Assembly: GCA_963785155.1 (NCBI GenBank)
Contig: CAWAUB010000007.1
Coordinates: forward strand, 434,001-498,000
Direction: 5' to 3'
DNA: 64,000 nucleotides
Source: DASUSH01 sp963785155
GTDB lineage: Bacteria > Actinomycetota > Thermoleophilia > Solirubrobacterales > 70-9
A program made the position numbers and the translations under genes. The first letter of the stretch is position 1; every line of letters begins with the position of its first letter. This document shows positions 42,638-49,986 of the stretch, piece after piece. The notes beneath the pieces were generated by a model that saw only the letters and a program-made list of their open reading frames with translations, searched no databases and was not told where the DNA came from.

Positions 42638-42643
42638 TACCGT
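42638..42643 (+). promoter_or_regulatory. Predicted leaderless -10 box of tlyA
   Basis: TACCGT ends 7 bases before the tlyA ATG at 42651. The more distal gaagagggg is too far upstream to be a Shine-Dalgarno. Confidence 0.45.
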
Positions 42644-42650
42644 CTGAAAC

Positions 42651-43436
42651 ATGGAGCGGCGCCGTGTCGACACACTGCTCGCCGAGCGCGGGCTCGCCCC
42701 GTCGCGCACGAGCGCCGCGGCCTCGATCCGCGCCGGCCGCGTGCGGGTCGGAAGCGGCGGCGCGCGGGCGACCAAGCCCGGCCAGATGATCGCCGCCGAT
42801 GAGGCGCTCGAGCTCGAAGGGCCGCCGCCCTACGTCTCCCGCGGCGGGATCAAGCTCGCGAACGCCCTGGCGGCCCTCGCGATCGACCCCACGGATCGAG
42901 ACTGCCTGGATGTCGGCGCCTCAACCGGGGGCTTCACTGACTGCCTGCTGAAGCACGGGGCGTCAAGGGTCATCGCGCTCGATGTCGCCCACGGCCAGCT
43001 CGACTGGGGGCTCAGAAACGACGAGCGGGTGCACGTGATCGAGCGCTCGAACGCGCGCGAGCTCGTACCCGCCGATCTGCCCTGGCAGCCATCGCTCGCG
43101 ACCGCGGATGTCTCGTTCATCTCGCTGCGCAAGGTCCTGCCGGCGATCGCCGTCTGCCTGCCCGAGGACGGCGAGCTCCTCGCCATGGTCAAGCCGCAGT
43201 TCGAGCTGGGGCGGGAGGGGGTCGGCAAGGGCGGCGTCGTCCGTGACCAGGATGACCGCCGCGAGGCCCTCCTCGCCGTCGCGACGACCGCGCACGATCT
43301 CGGCCTCGGCGTCCTCGGCTTCGCCCCCTCGGGTCTACCCGGGCCGAAGGGGAACCACGAGACCTTCGTCCACTGCGGGCGCGGCGCCGGTGGGATCGAC
43401 GACCTCGAGGCCGCTGTGGCGGAGGTGGACGCGTGA
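42651..43436 (+). CDS. tlyA: TlyA-family rRNA 2'-O-methyltransferase
   Basis: 261 residues. The N-terminal S4 RNA-binding domain (RRVDTLLAERGLAPSRTSAAA ... RAGRVRVG, quoted in parts) is joined to a FtsJ-like methyltransferase. The AdoMet motif is CLDVGASTGGFTDCLLKHGA, and the catalytic Lys-Asp-Lys-Glu set includes ALDVAHGQLDW and MVKPQFELGREGVGKGG. In mycobacteria TlyA methylates 16S and 23S rRNA and gives capreomycin sensitivity; I assume the same targets. It overlaps nadK by 4 bases, as the two genes are adjacent in M. tuberculosis. Confidence 0.95.
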   Translation: MERRRVDTLLAERGLAPSRTSAAASIRAGRVRVGSGGARATKPGQMIAADEALELEGPPPYVSRGGIKLANALAALAIDPTDRDCLDVGASTGGFTDCLLKHGASRVIALDVAHGQLDWGLRNDERVHVIERSNARELVPADLPWQPSLATADVSFISLRKVLPAIAVCLPEDGELLAMVKPQFELGREGVGKGGVVRDQDDRREALLAVATTAHDLGLGVLGFAPSGLPGPKGNHETFVHCGRGAGGIDDLEAAVAEVDA

Positions 43437-44281
43437 GCACCCGCACCGTCGCGCTCGTCACCCACACCCACCCCGATCAGACGACCGGTGCCGTCAGGAC
43501 CGCGATCGAAGCCGCCGGCCAATCCGTGCGAATTCTCGCCACCGCGGCGGAGGCGGAGAAGCACGGGGATGGCGTCGAAGGGCTCGAGATCGTCGACGAG
43601 CTCCCCATGGACGCCGACCTTTGTCTCGCGCTGGGCGGCGACGGAACGCTGCTGCAGGCGCTGCGCCGTTACGCCGACACCGGCGTTCCGGTCTTCGGGA
43701 TCAATTTCGGCACGATCGGCTTCCTCGCGGCCGCCGAGCGCGACCAGCTCGGTGATGGTCTGAACCGCGCATTCGCGGGCGACTTCGAGACCGTCGACCT
43801 TCCCGGCCTCGTCACCCCGCTCGAGATCGAGCGCCCGGTCGCGCTCAACGACATCAGCTTCATCCGCAAGCCCCACGGCCGCGTCGCCGAGCTCTCCTAC
43901 AGCCTCGGCGGCCAGGAGATCGGCCACGTGCGCTGCGACGGGCTCGTGGCCGCGACCCCGGTCGGCTCGACCGGCTACAACCTCGCCAACCAGGGCCCGA
44001 TCCTCGCCTGGGGCGTCGAGGGGTTCGTCGTCAGCTTCATCGCCCCGCACACGCTCACCGCACGTCCGCTCGTCGTCGCTCCCGGCGACGCCCTGCACGT
44101 CTCCAACGAGCGTGGCCGCGAGCCGGTAGACATCGCCTTCGACGGCCTTCCCGTCGGCGAGCTGGCGAGCGGAGACGAGATCTCCGTCAGCTTCCGCGAC
44201 GGCGCCGCAACCCTCGCGCAGCTCCCCGGCTCGAACTTCTACCGCCGTTTGCGGGAGAAGTTCGGCCGCCTCGCGGGCTAA
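43433..44281 (+). CDS. nadK: NAD kinase
   Basis: Makes NADP from NAD using ATP or polyphosphate. 282 residues, GTG start overlapping the tlyA stop. The GGDGTLL motif (about 69-75), NFGTIGFL, the ALNDISFIRKPHGRVAEL-like segment and DGLVAATPVGSTGYNLANQG are all present. Length is typical. Its TAA overlaps the TAG of the convergent AbiEi-like gene by two bases. Confidence 0.96.
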   Translation: MSTRTVALVTHTHPDQTTGAVRTAIEAAGQSVRILATAAEAEKHGDGVEGLEIVDELPMDADLCLALGGDGTLLQALRRYADTGVPVFGINFGTIGFLAAAERDQLGDGLNRAFAGDFETVDLPGLVTPLEIERPVALNDISFIRKPHGRVAELSYSLGGQEIGHVRCDGLVAATPVGSTGYNLANQGPILAWGVEGFVVSFIAPHTLTARPLVVAPGDALHVSNERGREPVDIAFDGLPVGELASGDEISVSFRDGAATLAQLPGSNFYRRLREKFGRLAG

Positions 44282-45193
44282 CCGCTCCCGTCCAGCTGGT
44301 GGACGACTGCGAGCAGGATCTCGATTACGTGGCGGGGTTCGTAGCGAACGTCGGCATGTGAGAAGCGCAGTGGGGTGAGGCCGGCCGCGGTGTGCGCCTG
44401 GTCGCGTTGTCTGTCCTTGGTCTGCTGGGCGGGCGTGCGGTGGTAGCGGAGGCCGTCGGTTTCGACGACCAGCCCAAGATTCGGCCAGAAGAAGTCGACT
44501 CGATATCCATTGACCCATTGCTGGGTGAGTGGAGGTGGATAGCTCTGCTCGGCGCACGAGGGCAAGGAACCGGCGCTCGAGCTCGGAGTCGGTGAGACGG
44601 AACGTGTGGCGGTCGAGGACCGCGCGCAGGCGGCGGACGCCGCGCTCGCCTGGGTGGTCGTCGAGGTACTTCCGTAGCGCGACCGGAGTCACCCGATCGA
44701 GCTTGTCGGCCTCGTTGACCATGGCCTCGATCTCGCGTGGTGCGAGTCGGCTCGAGAGGTCGAGGATCGTGCGGGAAGGGCTCGTCACGGGGATGCCGTC
44801 GTGGGTCACCGTGTCGGCGGCAATGGAATCCGTGCGTCGGTGCACCCTGACGCCCCTGACACGCGGGTATCGGCCGGCAGGCACCGAGATTTCGATCGGC
44901 CCACTGAGCTCTCGGACCCCGAAGAGCGCGGCGCCCGAGGCGTGGCTCAGGGCGGCGCCACGCCCGCATGCCAGCACAGCCGCCATCCACTCACCAAGCT
45001 GCGTCAAGCCGGGTCGCCCAACCGCATAGACGCCCGGGTATTTCGGGCACAATCGCCGCGTCGCCACTCGATGACGAATCGCCTCCGAGCTAAAACCCAG
45101 CTCGAGCAGCTGCACCCGAGTCACCAGTTCATGCTGGCGCTGCGCGAGCGCCCAGGCCCGAGAGCTCGCCGACTGAACACTTTTCGGGGTCAT
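44278..45193 (-). pseudogene. AbiEi-antitoxin-like / DUF559 gene, frameshifted
   Basis: Second AbiEi/DUF559 fusion in the window. The first frame runs from ATG 45193 (MTPKSVQSASSRAWALAQRQ, then HELVTRVQLLELGFSSEAIR) through YPGVYAVGRPG to ELERRFLALVRRAEL. The second carries PPPLTQQWVNGYRVDFFWPN and LVVETDGLRYHRTPAQQ to the stop at 44278. They join by a +1 shift near 44549, giving about 304 residues. No toxin gene adjoins it. The start codon lies in the loop of a long inverted repeat. It interrupts the nadK-recN adjacency seen in M. tuberculosis. Real mutation or sequence error cannot be decided here. Confidence 0.75.
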
Positions 45194-45215
45194 CACCACG
45201 AAAAGCGTTCAGTCG
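45170..45215. promoter_or_regulatory. 17-bp inverted repeat over the AbiEi-like start codon
   Basis: Left arm 45170-45186 (cgactgaacacttttcg) and right arm 45199-45215 (cgaaaagcgttcagtcg) pair at 16 of 17 positions around the 12-base loop gggtcatcacca. The loop contains the ATG at 45193-45191 of the minus-strand gene. AbiEi proteins are known autorepressors that bind inverted repeats in their own promoter, so this is a candidate operator; an RNA hairpin controlling translation is an alternative. Confidence 0.6.
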
Positions 45216-45219
45216 GTGT

Positions 45220-45259
45220 GGATTCGCCCCCCTTTCGCCCCGGCTCCGGGGGCGAATCC
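45220..45259. repeat. Perfect 12-bp inverted repeat in the AbiEi-like/recN gap
   Basis: ggattcgccccc (45220-45231) and gggggcgaatcc (45248-45259) are exact inverted copies around a 16-base spacer. It begins 4 bases after the first inverted repeat and ends 26 bases before the recN start, so it could serve either divergent gene. Confidence 0.6.
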
Positions 45260-45285
45260 GCCGGTCCCGGCGCTAGAAGAGGTGC

Positions 45286-46986
45286 GTGCTCCACGAGCTT
45301 CGCATCGAGAACCTGCTGCTGATCGAGCGAGCCGAGCTTCGCTTCGGCGATGGGCTGAACGCGATCACGGGCGAGACCGGCGCCGGCAAGACCGTGCTCG
45401 CGCACTCGCTCGACCTGCTGATGGGCGGTCGCGCGAGGGCGCAGATCGTCCGGCCCGGCGCCGACGAGGCATATGTCGAGGGAGTCTTCGCGGTTCCAAA
45501 CGGGCTCTTCGACGATCCCGAGCTGCGCGACCTCGCGGAGCGGGTGCCGGAGGGCGCCGAGGAGATCGTCCTAGGCAGGCGGGTCGGCGCGTCCGGGCGG
45601 ACGAGCGCGTTCGTCGCCGGCCGCTCCGCGTCGGCCACCGACCTGCGTGCCCTCGGCTCGCGACTCGTCGCGTTCTACGGCCAGCACGAGCATCGCAAGC
45701 TCACGCTCGCCGCGGCCCAGGCGAGCGTGCTGGACGGGCTCGGCGGGAGCGAGCAGATCGAGCTTCGCGACGGCTACCGCGCGGCGCACTCACAGGTCGG
45801 CTCGCTCGCCCGCGAGCTCGAGTCCCTGCGCGAGCGCGACGGCGCCCGTGAGCGCGACCTCGACCTCTTCCGCTACGAGCTCGACGAGATCGAGGCTGCC
45901 GCTCCCGAGGCCGAGGAGGAGGCGGAGCTCGCCGGCGAGCGCGAGCGCCTCCGCCACGGCGAGGGCCTGCGCGAGGGTGCGGCCGGCGCGCTCTCCGCGC
46001 TTGCCGGCGGCGACGATGACCCCGACGGCTCGGCGACCGCGGCGCTCGCGGCCGCCGACGGCGCCATCGGCGGCCTCGCCGGTGTCGACCCGCAGCTCGA
46101 CGTGCTTGCCGAGCGGGTGCGGGCTATCGCGATCGAGGCCGGAGACCTCGCCGCCGAACTGCGCTCCTATCTCGACGGGATCGACGCCGACCCGGCTCGC
46201 CTCCAGACCGTCGAGGAGCGCCTCGACGCGCTGGACAGGCTCCGCCGGAAGCACGGCGGCACGATCGAGTCGGTGCTCGCGCACGCGGAGCGCTGCCGCG
46301 CCGAGATCGAGCGGCTCGAGGGCGCGGAGGAGCGAAGCGCGGAGCTCGAGCGCGGCCTCGCCGAGGCGATCGCGACCCGGGCCCGGCTCGGCGCGCGCCT
46401 TTCCGAGGAGCGAATCCGCCTCTCGTCGCAGCTCGAAAGCAGGGTGGCCGAGGAGCTGGCCGACCTCGCGATGGACGGCGCGAAGCTCGAGGTGGTGCTC
46501 GAGCCCGTCGCCCCGTCGGTCGATGGTGGCGAGGGCTACTCGGCGAGCGGGCGCGAGTCGGTCGAGCTGCATCTCGCGACGAATCCCGGGATGCCCGCCG
46601 GACCGCTCCGCGACGCCGCCTCGGGCGGCGAGCTCTCGCGGGTGATGCTCGCCTTGAGCGGACTCGGCGCAGCGGACGGCGCCCCGACGCTGGTCTTCGA
46701 CGAGATCGACGCGGGCGTGGGTGGCAACACCGCGCGCGCGGTCGGCGAGCGACTGCGGCGGATCGGCGAGGGGAGGCAGGTGATCTGCATCACCCACCTG
46801 CCCCAGGTGGCCTCCCTTGCGGGCAGCCATTTCCGGATCGAGAAGTCCACCTCCGGCGACACCGCGATCGCGGCCGTCGAACGGGTCGAGGGTGAGGAGC
46901 TGGTCGCCGAGATCTGCCGGATGCTCGGCGCCGAGAGCGGCGACGAGGCGGCCAGCAAGCACGCACGGGAACTGTTGGCTGCGTAG
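45286..46986 (+). CDS. recN: DNA repair protein RecN
   Basis: SMC-like ATPase acting early in double-strand-break repair. 566 residues, GTG start. It starts LHELRIENLLLIERAELRFG with Walker A ITGETGAGKT (about 27-36). Long coiled coils occupy roughly 155-390 (Glu/Arg/Leu-rich), then the ABC signature SGGELSRVMLALSG and Walker B TLVFDEIDAGVGG. The GRQVICITHLPQVASLAGSH segment completes the head. The C-terminal piece (EEICRMLGAESGDEAASKHA-type) is standard. No LexA-type box was found upstream. Confidence 0.96.
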   Translation: MLHELRIENLLLIERAELRFGDGLNAITGETGAGKTVLAHSLDLLMGGRARAQIVRPGADEAYVEGVFAVPNGLFDDPELRDLAERVPEGAEEIVLGRRVGASGRTSAFVAGRSASATDLRALGSRLVAFYGQHEHRKLTLAAAQASVLDGLGGSEQIELRDGYRAAHSQVGSLARELESLRERDGARERDLDLFRYELDEIEAAAPEAEEEAELAGERERLRHGEGLREGAAGALSALAGGDDDPDGSATAALAAADGAIGGLAGVDPQLDVLAERVRAIAIEAGDLAAELRSYLDGIDADPARLQTVEERLDALDRLRRKHGGTIESVLAHAERCRAEIERLEGAEERSAELERGLAEAIATRARLGARLSEERIRLSSQLESRVAEELADLAMDGAKLEVVLEPVAPSVDGGEGYSASGRESVELHLATNPGMPAGPLRDAASGGELSRVMLALSGLGAADGAPTLVFDEIDAGVGGNTARAVGERLRRIGEGRQVICITHLPQVASLAGSHFRIEKSTSGDTAIAAVERVEGEELVAEICRMLGAESGDEAASKHARELLAA

Positions 46987-47011
46987 CACCGCCACGCCTC
47001 GGATTCGGCTC

Positions 47012-47017
47012 TAACCT
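47012..47017 (+). promoter_or_regulatory. Predicted leaderless -10 box of steA
   Basis: TAACCT ends 7 bases before the steA ATG at 47025, in the 38-base gap after recN. Confidence 0.5.
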
Positions 47018-47024
47018 GCCATCG

Positions 47025-48230
47025 ATGGCCAGCGGCCCATCTTCGAGGGAGAGACCAAGGCTCGCGCGCAGGCTTTTCGGTTCCAGGGAGGACCGCGACG
47101 CCGAGCGCGACGGGCCGATCCACGGCGTCGCCCGGCTGGGCAAGCGGACCAAGGACCTGGTCAAGCGGCTGGGCCCGGGTGACATCGCGATCATCGACCA
47201 CACCGACCTCGACCCGATGGCGGCGGAGGACCTCGCCGCCTCCGGGGTCAGGGCCGTCGTCAACGTCGCCGAGTCGACCACCGGCCGGTACCCGAACGCC
47301 GGGCCGCTGAGCCTGGTCGAGGCGGGTGTCCAGCTCGTCGACGCCCCGATGGACCTCTTCGAGGAGCTGGACGACGGGCAGCCGATCGTCGTCGACGGCG
47401 GTGAGGTGCGTTCGAACGAGAACCTGATCGTCACCGGCATCGCCCTGACCGAGCCCGAGCTCCGCGCCCGCCTCGCCGAGCAGCAGGAGTCCGTCGACGA
47501 GGCGATCGCAGACTTCGCGCGCAACACGATCAATCACATCGAGGGCGAGCCGGAGCTGCTTTCCGGTCAGCTCGACTTCCCGCAGACGCGCACCGTCTTC
47601 CGCGATCGCCACGTGCTGATCGTCGTCCGGGGCCCGACATACCGGCGCGACCTCCGCACGCTGCGCGCCTATATCCGCGACACCAAGCCGCTGCTCGTCG
47701 GCGTCGACGGCGGCGCCGACGCGATCCTCGAAGCGGGCCTGACGCCGCACGTGATCCTGGGGGACATGGACTCGGCGAGCGACGACGCGCTGAAGTCGGG
47801 GGCGGAGCTGATCGTGCACGCCTACGCCGACGGCCGCGCCCCGGGCCGCGATCGCCTGCGCGACCTTGGGCTCGACTCGGTCGTCGTGCCCGCGTCGGGA
47901 ACGAGCCAGGACATCGCGATGCTGCTCGCATACGAGCGCGGCGCGGCGCTGATCGTCAGCGTCGGCGCGCACTTCAACCTGGCTGAGTTCCTGGGCAAGA
48001 ACCGCGCCGGGATGTCCTCGACGTTCCTCACCAGGCTGCGGATCGGCGAGACGCTGGTCGACGCGAAGGGGGTCTCCCGCCTCTACAGGCCCTCGGTCGC
48101 AGGGCCGCACCTGCTCATGTTCGCGCTCGTCGCAGCGCTCCTCGTGGCCGTCGTCGTGATCAGCGTGCCCGCCCTCGACAACCTGGCCGAGCTCGTCTGG
48201 CTGAAGATCAAGGTCCTGCTCGGAATCTGA
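47025..48230 (+). CDS. steA: SteA-like cytokinesis protein
   Basis: 401 residues of the SteA family (Rv1697-like), which in corynebacteria acts with SteB at the division septum in cell-wall control. The N-terminal part (GDIAIIDHTDLDPMAAEDLA, VNVAESTTGRYPNAGPLSL) precedes a thiamine-pyrophosphokinase-like domain (LLVGVDGGADAILEAGLTPH, VILGDMDSASDDAL). That domain keeps the acidic DGGAD and GDMDS loops. A single C-terminal membrane helix is at about 363-385 (LLMFALVAALLVAVVVISV). It overlaps the next start by one base. Confidence 0.9.
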   Translation: MASGPSSRERPRLARRLFGSREDRDAERDGPIHGVARLGKRTKDLVKRLGPGDIAIIDHTDLDPMAAEDLAASGVRAVVNVAESTTGRYPNAGPLSLVEAGVQLVDAPMDLFEELDDGQPIVVDGGEVRSNENLIVTGIALTEPELRARLAEQQESVDEAIADFARNTINHIEGEPELLSGQLDFPQTRTVFRDRHVLIVVRGPTYRRDLRTLRAYIRDTKPLLVGVDGGADAILEAGLTPHVILGDMDSASDDALKSGAELIVHAYADGRAPGRDRLRDLGLDSVVVPASGTSQDIAMLLAYERGAALIVSVGAHFNLAEFLGKNRAGMSSTFLTRLRIGETLVDAKGVSRLYRPSVAGPHLLMFALVAALLVAVVVISVPALDNLAELVWLKIKVLLGI

Positions 48231-49126
48231 TGGGGTATTCCGCTCGTTACCACGCGTTCTCGATCATCGCGATCTTCGCCGCGCTCGCGATCGGGATCGT
48301 GATCGGCGCCGGCTTCGGGCAGGACCTCGTCTCCGACGCCTCCGAGGACCTCGAGCAGAGCCTCTCGAGCGACCTGGAGGAGGCGCGGGCGAACGAGGAC
48401 GAGCTGGCCGCGGAGCTCGACCGCGAGCGCGCCTTCGGCCTGCGCGTCTATCCGTCGCTGGTGGACGGCACCCTCGAGGGACGATCGATCGGCGTGATCG
48501 CGCTCGGCGACCTGCCCGAGCCCCTCGCTCGCGAGATCGAGGCCACCGTCGAGCCGACCGGCGGCGAGCTGGCGAAGGTCGCGGTGGTCCGCGAACCGCC
48601 GGAGATCGGCGAGCTCGCCGATCTGCTCGGGCCGCAGTACGAGAACCTGCCACGCGGGGGCGGTGGAGGAGCGCCTCGGCCGGGAGCTCGGCGAGCAGCT
48701 GGTCGAGGGCGGCCGGCTGCTCGATCGACGGCCAGCGATCAGCTCCTCGCGCGGTTCAGCGGATCCGACGGCCCCGTCGATGACGTGATCCTCACCTCGG
48801 CGCTGGTCGAGGACCTGACCGAGGAGGAGAAGGCCTCCCTCGCGCGCTTCGAGGAGGCGCTGCTCGAGGGCGTGCGGAGCACCGGCGCGCCGTCGGTCGC
48901 GGTCGAGCTGTCGACCTCGACGCCCTCGATGGTGCCCCTCTTCGACTCCCAGGGCATCCCGACCGTGGACAGCCTCGACCTCACCTCGGGCAAGCTCTCG
49001 GCCGTCTTCGCCCTGCTGGGGAACGAGGGCAACTTCGGGATCAAGGAGACCGCCGACCGCCCGCTCCCGGACCTCGTGCTTCCGGCCGGCAGAGGTCGAG
49101 GCCAGAGCAACAACCAAGACAAGTGA
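48230..49126 (+). CDS. mctB: MctB/SteB-like membrane protein (compensated frameshift)
   Basis: About 298 residues of the MctB (DUF3186, copper transporter) family, also called SteB when paired with SteA. An N-terminal helix YHAFSIIAIFAALAIGIVIG is followed by a coiled coil and an extracytoplasmic domain ending FALLGNEGNFGIKETADRPL. Between about 48657 and 48727 the frame is shifted: it reads RGGGGGAPRPGARRAAGRG, while the +1 frame gives the family-like AVEERLGRELGEQLVEGGRLL. A +1 in a run of g and a later -1 cancel, so about 24 residues are wrong. A copper role is by family only. Confidence 0.85.
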   Translation: MGYSARYHAFSIIAIFAALAIGIVIGAGFGQDLVSDASEDLEQSLSSDLEEARANEDELAAELDRERAFGLRVYPSLVDGTLEGRSIGVIALGDLPEPLAREIEATVEPTGGELAKVAVVREPPEIGELADLLGPQYENLPRGGGGGAPRPGARRAAGRGRPAARSTASDQLLARFSGSDGPVDDVILTSALVEDLTEEEKASLARFEEALLEGVRSTGAPSVAVELSTSTPSMVPLFDSQGIPTVDSLDLTSGKLSAVFALLGNEGNFGIKETADRPLPDLVLPAGRGRGQSNNQDK

Positions 49127-49986
49127 GCTGGATCTCGATCGCCGTCTCCGCCGTCGTCGCCCTGGCGGTGGTGCCCGCGGGCTACCGGGCGCTGCTCGCG
49201 GCCGGGATGACCCGCCCGAACTACCGGGGCGCCGAGCTCGCGTTCCCGCTCGGCGCGGCGACGATCGCCAGCGCCCTGGTCGCCCTCGCCCCGCTCGCGC
49301 CGCTGGACGCCCTGCTCGACGAGCGCCTGCTCGAGCCGGAGTTCGCGCGCTGGATCACCTACGTGGTCGGCATCGCGTTCCTCGGGTTCTTCGACGACAT
49401 GCTGGGCCGGGGGGCCGCCGCGGACACCGCGCGCGGCTGGCGCGGCCACGCCCGCGCGGTGCTCTCCGGCAACCTCTCGACCGGCGCGATCAAGGCGCTC
49501 GGCGCCCTCGCCCTGGCCGCCTTCGTCCTCGCCCGCCGCGGGGAGGAGGGAGGGCAGTACGTCGCGGACATCCTCCTGCTCCTGCTCGCGACGAACCTGC
49601 TGAACCTCTTCGACACGGGGCCGGGGCGAGCCGAGAAGACGTTCGCGCTTATCGCCGTCGGCCTCTGCCTCGGCGCCTGGACCGTCGTCCCCCTGGAGCT
49701 GCTCGGCCCGATCGTCGCCCCGATCGTCCTCGGTGCCGCCTACACCCTGCGCGAGCGGGCGATGCTTGGCGACACGGGCTCGAACGTGCTCGGCGCCCTC
49801 GCCGGGATCTGGATCCTCACCAGCCTCCACGACGAAACCGCGCGCCTGGTGGCGCTCGGGGTTCTCGTGCTCGTCACCGCCTTCGGCGAGTTCCGCTCGC
49901 TCGGCTCGCTGATCGAGCGCACTCCCGGGCTGCGGCAGCTCGACGGTCTCGGGCGGTTGCGTCCGCCTCGCGAGCGAGACGCCTAA
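49123..49986 (+). CDS. MraY/WecA-like family 4 membrane glycosyltransferase
   Basis: 287 residues, about 8-10 transmembrane helices. Family marks: FLGFFDDMLGRG (Asp pair), ATNLLNLFDTGPGRAEKTF (the NLLNLxDxxPG loop) and MLGDTGSNVLGALAGIW (the catalytic GDxGS motif). These enzymes transfer sugar-1-phosphate from a UDP-sugar to undecaprenyl phosphate. The canonical MraY belongs to the mur cluster, so this is a second, specialised enzyme tied to steA-steB and thus perhaps to septal wall polymer synthesis. GTG start overlaps the mctB stop. Confidence 0.85.
   Translation: MSWISIAVSAVVALAVVPAGYRALLAAGMTRPNYRGAELAFPLGAATIASALVALAPLAPLDALLDERLLEPEFARWITYVVGIAFLGFFDDMLGRGAAADTARGWRGHARAVLSGNLSTGAIKALGALALAAFVLARRGEEGGQYVADILLLLLATNLLNLFDTGPGRAEKTFALIAVGLCLGAWTVVPLELLGPIVAPIVLGAAYTLRERAMLGDTGSNVLGALAGIWILTSLHDETARLVALGVLVLVTAFGEFRSLGSLIERTPGLRQLDGLGRLRPPRERDA

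Noticed and set aside
42830..45199. 789-codon reverse frame from the AbiEi-like start across nadK and tlyA
   Set aside because: Only the first part is AbiEi-like; the rest is antisense to nadK and tlyA and arises because a frameshift removed the normal stop.
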